A DNA stretch of 7,889 nt from Thioploca sp. (lineage in GTDB: Bacteria > Pseudomonadota > Gammaproteobacteria > Beggiatoales > Beggiatoaceae). The stretch is from NCBI GenBank assembly GCA_011371325.1, contig DRQV01000132.1, forward strand, positions 1-7,889, given 5' to 3'. Under the pieces are notes generated by a model. It did not search any database. It was given only the letters and a program-made list of their open reading frames with translations, and had not been told where the DNA came from. Positions 6,301 through 7,889 of this stretch are shown here, one piece after another. The translations under genes and the position numbers were made by a program. Each line of letters starts with the position of its first letter. The stretch's first letter is position 1.

Positions 6301-7889
6301 ATCGACAATATACAGATGGTAAATGGCAGGATTTACCAGTAACATTAGGTAGTAAAATAGTTGGAGATAAAACAGTTACTACTGCTAGTTTCCGGCTTAG
6401 TGATGGCAAAGTTGGTGATAATTCAGATATTAGTGGACGTATAACTCATACCAGTGGTAGAGCCTTTGCTCAAAAACGAGTGCAATGGGCTAACCCAAGT
6501 TATACTATAGATGAATTTGGTAATGTTGCTACAGTTGCAATTCAACGGCTGGGAACTTGTGATGGAAAAATTAGCGTAAATTATACGACTAGAGATAATA
6601 CCGCTCAAAGCCCAGATTACACTACTACTCAAGGAACTGTAACTTGGGAAGCAAATGATTGTAGAGATAAGGCAATTGGCATACCTATTACTAATGATAG
6701 TACCCAAGAAAGTGATGAAATCATTGATTTAGTATTGAGCAATGCTGGTGGTGGTGCTTCTATCGTTTCCCCAGAAACCATTACTCTAACTATTATTGAT
6801 GACGATTCAACTGATTCTTGTTATAAATTTCCAACTTGTCAGGTATGTTGTCCAACATGTCAAGTTAATACTGCATTCAACGTAAGATCATTATCAATTA
6901 CTTTACGAGTTGGCGAAAGTACTAAAATGACTTTGGCTGATGGACAAGCTGAACTTTTGATTAAAGAAATTCCTAGCAATAGTTTAGTCTCTTTAGATGC
7001 CTGGCGGCCATTGAATGATGGAGCTGCTGAATTAGAATTGACTGGAGTTAATGTCGGTGATACTAAAATGGTGATTAGTGATAGTGCTAACCCATTGCAA
7101 ACCATAACAATTTATATAAAAGTTATCGAAGCTATTGAAGTTATCGAAGACCCAACTATTATTAATGTTGGCAAGTCTAAATTTAGAATTAAGGCTATGC
7201 ACACTACGGTAAAAGTTGGACAGCAGTTAAATTTAACAGTTGCTGGTGGTGAAGGTGAGCTTAATATTACTGAAATTCCAGATCGAAATATAGTGTTGCT
7301 AGAAAACTGGATTAGTCTTAGTGATAGTGGTTCAGCCAAGTTCACTCTAACCGGAGTTAAAGTTGGTCAAAGTAAAATAGTTATCAGCGACCATTCAGTT
7401 CCACCAGAAAAAACTTCCATCGATTTAACTGTAGTGGCTAGAGATATTAATTATGATCGAAATAATAAATCTACTAACGATCCTAATAATCCTGATAACA
7501 ATTCCAACAGTAATATCAAAGGTAACGCTTTAATAGATGCAGCTAACCAATATAAAATTGATAATGGTTTGTTAAATGGAACTGAAACAACAGGTAGCGG
7601 TTTGTTGATTGGTAAAATTGGTGAATTAACTATCGATAATAATTGTGAATATGGTTTAGAAATTAATATTCAAGGTGCTATGATTACTAGTGAAACTTGT
7701 TTTATAGATAAATTGAATACTGATACACAGTTAGCTAATCATAGTCGTCTGACTTATACCGACGCAAAAAACGTATCTATCTCTAGTACTGTTAATATAG
7801 CTCCCCAACATGTTGGTCAAGTTGCTGATATATTATTGATTGGAACTTATAATAATATCTCTTATGACATTTCCTATAATCGCAATGAA
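327..7889 (+). CDS. Giant secreted multidomain repeat protein, probable adhesin or extracellular matrix protein (3' partial)
   Basis: This frame of 2521 codons is open to the last base, so the C-terminus is missing. The ATG at 327 is preferred because it directly begins a good signal peptide and follows a weak GGA element at 320-322. A GTG at 318 is the only alternative nearby, since an in-frame TAA lies at 258-260. Domains in order are: signal peptide 1-22; N-terminal extracellular region 23-502; DUF11 503-639; ten alternating cadherin/Ig-like repeats 651-1727; two bacterial repeat modules 1733-1891; Asp/Gly-rich segment plus choice-of-anchor-U-like domain 1892-2044; Calx-beta 2052-2160; Cys cluster 2165-2178; a duplicated beta-rich module 2184-2371; Asn-rich linker; and a C-terminal domain from 2399. 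No enzymatic motif was recognised. Chains of calcium-binding or Ig-like beta domains are typical of long stalk adhesins and sheath or biofilm proteins. That role is inferred from architecture. No membrane segment appears after the signal peptide, and no LPxTG or PEP-type sorting signal is seen in the visible part. Confidence 0.93.
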   Translation, partial: MKIILIFITLLLNFLFILPANAEGSRELVENGGYRPYLQFANRKMVGIKLQASIKVYANAGEQINLGSSVPNSANGNADIVYRSPLGGQNGSCDVLNTGFGLIDTLAKEQAGPLPNVNGYTPCSFIVAETGIYEVEFRAPMFVTQYKLPKAVLANQQFPIDNNQKQAVAAWDITVFKTPNDAGTEQKGRIYTNYLPLDMGGKKKGLNSKTYFLTKDGYSYSINLNGIEPHGFLFFANNNGVKNNNGESLYTSIRGNDIDNVNILVHSPELADTATDTTHKLFFNIPSDDLPLDQPPIDSPSGKTWLRATPKELPTLTNFKFVGEEGSDGYAGTAPLKGIFSFNIDMKLTYFLTVDVNNNNVFGDEEDIILQGSTIVGNNQISWNGLDGKGNPLPARQVPYNARFNFLLGNIHFPFWDLENNPKGFIIERLDCTEACNTIYYNHSAIDDNNSPELISALDGVNSYEGKHSFINDFGNDKVVDTWAFPSVQKQIEIQTSFELKQADISVSKTHTTDVKPLNGGPVTYIITVKNNGPSDAAGIKVQDNLPATVTDPAPLWVCEVSDSVKPLPAIQNSCSKSNGSGAIDITVDLQNGASATFEIVGTITADVGDIVTNSVTITRPNDITNPQAENPNVNTEIVSHSFEIAPPDNNPPVAVDKVTATDNITPVQIPTLEATDLDGTIASYTVYDIPNAKGLLYLGKPGTGNLITEGQILTPTDISNLYFMPTASTTDEVVFHYIATDNQGDASNQANVTITVTYPPNNEPPIADDKTVTSTPNDAIVKVNDLSATDIDGTVEFFNITTIPVNSQGILYLGNPNTGGSPIFASQKLTPAEVTNIYFQPNPNFIGNVKFTYTATDNNGSESEPAIVAIPVTDSNQPPIAEDKESPSIPNNIIGQVPALEATDIDGTVKYYQIKTLPPTSEGKLYLEDPDKGGKPIAVNEILNSEQVKSLFFQPNTSFSGDSSFTYIATDNNDAVSNIAIVSIPITSVPNNPPIANDNSSTTEPNTPVTIDILNNDSDPDDNLDPSTIAIANQPANGTVVINPDGSVTYTPNNGFNTGTDNFTYRVCDSGIPPLCDTATITITIPTQEPPVAVDKTAESILNNTTAQLPPLSATDIDGIVTAYNIATLPPIEQGILYLGDPDNGGTLISKFQQLTLDQIANLYFKPNNKFIGTASFTYTATDNSDAVSSPALVTIPVIAPVNTIPIANDDLTTTDIATPVTIKVLDNDIDSEGGLDIESITIITPPPHGSVTANNDGTVTYKPDDDFTKGIDRFTYKVCDAGIPVQCDTAEVKVIVPILDDFPPTAEKITSPSTPNNVIAKLPSLSATDDGSVTAYNISSLPPISQGILYLGDPENGGIPITAGQKLTPEQISQLYFEPNENFTGNTSFTYTATDDKGNVSSPALVTIPIIDALANKNVIANDDNGYTDPEIPITIDVIKNDIDPEGNLDTDNLIIVTSQPGKGIAVVNNNNTITYTPEPGFTFGIDKFNYQICDSDFPQTCDIATVTIVVPTLDDPPPTTSNQTAEIITNDVTAKLPSLAADDNGTVVSYTIKTLPEQGILYLGDPALGGIPIQAGQELTPEQVAQIFFQPSSDFIGNASFTFTATDNNGGESNSSLMSIPVTAPSNSKPIANNLDVSTKPETPISIAVLKNDSDPNDNLNPNSLTIVTQPNNGTVKLNLDTGEVDYTPNVGFKGTDSFTYQICDTEKLCDTATVTITVSDEIEAPTSEVKLIVTISGQGKVEGDDLFCNNNNDPCQQPYASGTLVVLTPTPETGWVFDGWRGHCDADGNVTMDNFKSCKAVFVADDVPQFNLDVARNGSGSITSQPTGIECKDDCSEDYAQGTEVDLVAKPDSGFAFTNWTGDCSGTNKTVTVLIDKAKSCQANFALDGDGDGVATDIEENAPNNGDGNDDGIPDWKQNNVVSLLMPDGKYVTIVEKNGCTINNVQLSDPGLAVDDNSLVPFPFDLDMSCTDADIEIFYHDADDVDLHRQYTDGKWQDLPVTLGSKIVGDKTVTTASFRLSDGKVGDNSDISGRITHTSGRAFAQKRVQWANPSYTIDEFGNVATVAIQRLGTCDGKISVNYTTRDNTAQSPDYTTTQGTVTWEANDCRDKAIGIPITNDSTQESDEIIDLVLSNAGGGASIVSPETITLTIIDDDSTDSCYKFPTCQVCCPTCQVNTAFNVRSLSITLRVGESTKMTLADGQAELLIKEIPSNSLVSLDAWRPLNDGAAELELTGVNVGDTKMVISDSANPLQTITIYIKVIEAIEVIEDPTIINVGKSKFRIKAMHTTVKVGQQLNLTVAGGEGELNITEIPDRNIVLLENWISLSDSGSAKFTLTGVKVGQSKIVISDHSVPPEKTSIDLTVVARDINYDRNNKSTNDPNNPDNNSNSNIKGNALIDAANQYKIDNGLLNGTETTGSGLLIGKIGELTIDNNCEYGLEINIQGAMITSETCFIDKLNTDTQLANHSRLTYTDAKNVSISSTVNIAPQHVGQVADILLIGTYNNISYDISYNRNE
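393..1832 (+). other. N-terminal extracellular region with FlgD-like WNGLDGKGN motif
   Basis: Residues 23-502 form a region without the repeats seen later. It opens with SRELVENGGYRPYLQF and IKVYANAGEQINLGSS, then holds a CDV...GYTPCSF cysteine pair, WDITVFKTP, GRIYTNYLPL, TYFLTKDGYSYSINLNG and THKLFFNIPSDDLP. I recall a similar opening (an ELVANGGYRP-like start, a VYANAGE strand, then Y-x-NYL and a DGYxYxI strand) in secreted proteins of filamentous bacteria, but I cannot name a family. Residues 383-392 (WNGLDGKGNP) resemble the WDG-D-x-x-G-x-x-V/L-P turn of FlgD-like Ig folds, here followed by beta strands. A CTEAC cysteine pair follows near 1620-1635. Function is unknown; ligand binding or a cap on the stalk is possible. 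Confidence 0.55.
1833..2243 (+). other. DUF11 domain
   Basis: Residues 503-639 begin ADISVSKTHTTD and contain VTYIITVKNNGPSDAAGI followed by VQDNLP. These are the signature strands of DUF11 (conserved repeat domain, PF01345), whose typical pattern is DLxVxKxxxxxxxxxGxxxxYTIxVxNxGPsxAxxVxVxDxLP. It continues with the usual CxxxxS...C pair (WVCEV ... QNSCSK) and a VTNSVTIT strand at the end. DUF11 domains are Ig-like beta folds found in secreted surface proteins of bacteria and archaea. A Pro/Asn linker at about 640-650 separates it from the repeat array. Confidence 0.85.
2277..5507 (+). repeat. Ten-unit tandem array of two Ig/cadherin-like repeat types, order A-A-A-B-A-B-A-B-A-B
   Basis: Type A units (about 111-116 residues) lie at 2277-2609, 2613-2954, 2955-3299, 3591-3935, 4230-4577 and 4875-5210. 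Their core is ATDIDGTV, then QGILYLGDPxxGG, LTPEQ, LYFxPN and SFTYTATDN, closing with a VxIPV strand. They resemble cadherin-like or tandem-95-type domains. Type B units (about 97-99 residues) lie at 3300-3590, 3936-4229, 4578-4874 and 5211-5507. Their core is VLxNDSDPDxNLD, then QPxNGTV, VTYTPNxGF, FTYxVCD and CDTATVTI, which matches the Big_9-type bacterial Ig-like domain (PF17963). From 2955 onward A and B alternate as a module of 636, 639, 645 and 633 bases. Each unit usually starts with an N-x-PP-x-A segment. The Asp-rich loops suggest calcium binding, as in known cadherin-like bacterial adhesins. Expected role: a long semi-rigid stalk. Confidence 0.85.
5523..5999 (+). repeat. Two bacterial repeat modules (Flg_new/InlB B-like, PF18998 type)
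   Basis: The first unit is 5523-5756 (residues 1733-1810) and the second 5766-5999 (1814-1891). Each starts with a strand followed by a GxGxV or GSGSI turn (ISGQGKVEG; NGSGSITSQPTGIEC). Next comes a small Cys-containing loop, a YASGT or YAQGT strand, LxPxPxxGWxFDGWRGHC or AKPDSGFAFTNWTGDC, and SCKAVF or SCQANF. This matches the bacterial repeat domain (PF18998), common in secreted proteins. Each unit carries four cysteines in equivalent places, which likely form two disulfides. Between the repeat array and the calcium segment it probably acts as a rigid spacer. Confidence 0.8.
6000..6458 (+). other. Asp/Gly calcium segment plus choice-of-anchor-U-like domain
   Basis: Residues 1892-1915 hold DGDGDGVATDIEE followed by NNGDGNDDGIPDWKQNNV, a thrombospondin type 3-like calcium pattern that normally opens the choice-of-anchor U family. 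The following LLMPDGKYVTIV, NGCTINNVQL, PFPFDLD and WQDLPV, and the ending SFRLSDGKVGDNSDISG, match that family (usual end: LxDGxxGDxDGxxNGxIxDxGG). Two cysteines are present (GCTI, MSCTD). Proteins with this domain are usually anchored by a C-terminal sorting signal soon after it. Here at least 480 further residues follow. Confidence 0.72.
6480..6806 (+). other. Calx-beta domain
   Basis: Residues 2052-2160 begin VQWANPSYTIDEFGN and contain VAIQRLG, ISVNYTTRDNTA, PDYTTTQGTVTW, IPITNDSTQESDE and IDLVLSNAGGGASI, ending TLTIIDDDS. This is the classic Calx-beta order: a strand with an E, VxYxTxDGTAxxxxDYxxxxGxLxF, IxxDxxxExxExFxxxLxNxxxGA, and a terminal IxDDD. The acidic loops bind calcium in characterised members. 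The extra cysteine pair (GTC, NDC) is shared by many bacterial members. Confidence 0.88.
6819..6860 (+). other. Five-cysteine cluster C-x5-C-x2-C-C-x2-C
   Basis: Residues 2165-2178 read CYKFPTCQVCCPTC. The TCQV element occurs twice, flanking a CCP. The segment is a short insert between the Calx-beta domain and the next beta module. There is no CxxCH, so it is not a heme c site. A disulfide knot or a metal-binding loop is possible. An odd number of cysteines leaves one free for an intermolecular bond. Confidence 0.6.
6876..7439 (+). repeat. Two copies of an unassigned beta-rich module (Ig-like)
   Basis: Copy one is 6876-7130 (residues 2184-2268) and copy two is 7182-7439 (2286-2371). They align as FNVRSLSITLRVGES with FRIKAMHTTVKVGQQ, LLIKEIPSNSLVSLDAWRPL with LNITEIPDRNIVLLENW, ELELTGVNVGDTKMVISD with KFTLTGVKVGQSKIVISD, and a final ITIYIKVIE with SIDLTVV. 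The VxVGxxxxLxV start and the G-V-x-V-G-x-x-K-x-V-I-S-D strand resemble bacterial Ig-like (Big_2) folds, but the IPxxxxVxLxxW centre is not typical. The copies are joined by a repetitive VIEAIEVIED linker. Confidence 0.65.
7440..7889 (+). other. Asn-rich linker and start of a C-terminal domain cut by the window end
   Basis: Residues 2372-2398 (7440-7520) are low-complexity and rich in Asn, Asp, Pro and Ser (for example NDPNNPDNNSNSN), so probably a flexible linker. Residues 2399-2521 hold a new domain with two cysteines (NNCEYG, SETCFI) about 22 residues apart, a DAKNVSISSTVNIAP strand, and HVGQVADILLIGTYNN at 2495-2510. An HVGQ-x-ADI-x-x-x-x-x-Y segment recurs, as far as I recall, near the C-termini of large secreted proteins of sulfur-oxidising gammaproteobacteria. 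I cannot name the family. The domain is incomplete. Confidence 0.45.

Noticed and set aside
666..7345. Many minus-strand open frames of 63-94 codons inside the large gene.
   Set aside because: They are antisense shadows of a continuous + strand coding sequence. They look alike because the + strand repeats, and they have compositions unlike real proteins (Ile/Ser/Trp-rich) and no ribosome binding sites.
327..7889. Recoding of stop codons to explain a 7.5 kb open frame.
   Set aside because: No in-frame TAA, TAG or TGA was found in the translation, Trp uses TGG, and domain signatures continue in register throughout. The standard code suffices.

Overview
The window is dominated by one very large open reading frame on the + strand. 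It starts at 327 and is still open at the last base (7889), giving 2521 codons with no stop. It encodes a secreted, multidomain, probably surface-attached or matrix protein of the giant-adhesin type. The C-terminus lies beyond the window, so the true length and anchoring mode are unknown.

The left edge (1-161) carries the first 53 codons of a divergent gene on the - strand. Its N-terminus looks like that of a large type ISP/IIG restriction-modification enzyme. The two genes are separated by 165 bases of extremely AT-rich DNA (162-326) that must hold both promoters. Only weak promoter-like matches are visible there.

The large protein reads, in order: signal peptide (residues 1-22); a roughly 480-residue N-terminal extracellular region ending in a FlgD-like motif and strand-rich sequence; a DUF11 domain (about 503-639); six type A cadherin/tandem-Ig-like repeats and four type B Ig-like repeats in the order A A A B A B A B A B (about 651-1727); two cysteine-containing bacterial repeat modules with the GW/NW-C signature (1733-1891); a calcium-type Asp/Gly-rich segment leading into a choice-of-anchor-U-like domain (1892-2044); a Calx-beta domain (2052-2160); a five-cysteine cluster (2165-2178); a duplicated unassigned beta-rich repeat (2184-2371); an Asn-rich linker; and the start of a C-terminal domain (2399 onward).

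Low GC content, strong preference for A/T-ending codons, a Gram-negative-style signal peptide and this set of domains (choice-of-anchor U, DUF11, bacterial repeat, Calx-beta) fit an AT-rich Gram-negative bacterium. The style recalls large filamentous sulfur-oxidising gammaproteobacteria (Thiotrichales/Beggiatoaceae), but this is an inference from protein style, not from a marker gene. The standard bacterial code fits: no in-frame TGA occurs and Trp is encoded by TGG. No RNA gene, CRISPR array, transposase or insertion sequence was seen. The many minus-strand open frames inside 666-7345 are shadows of the repetitive coding sequence.
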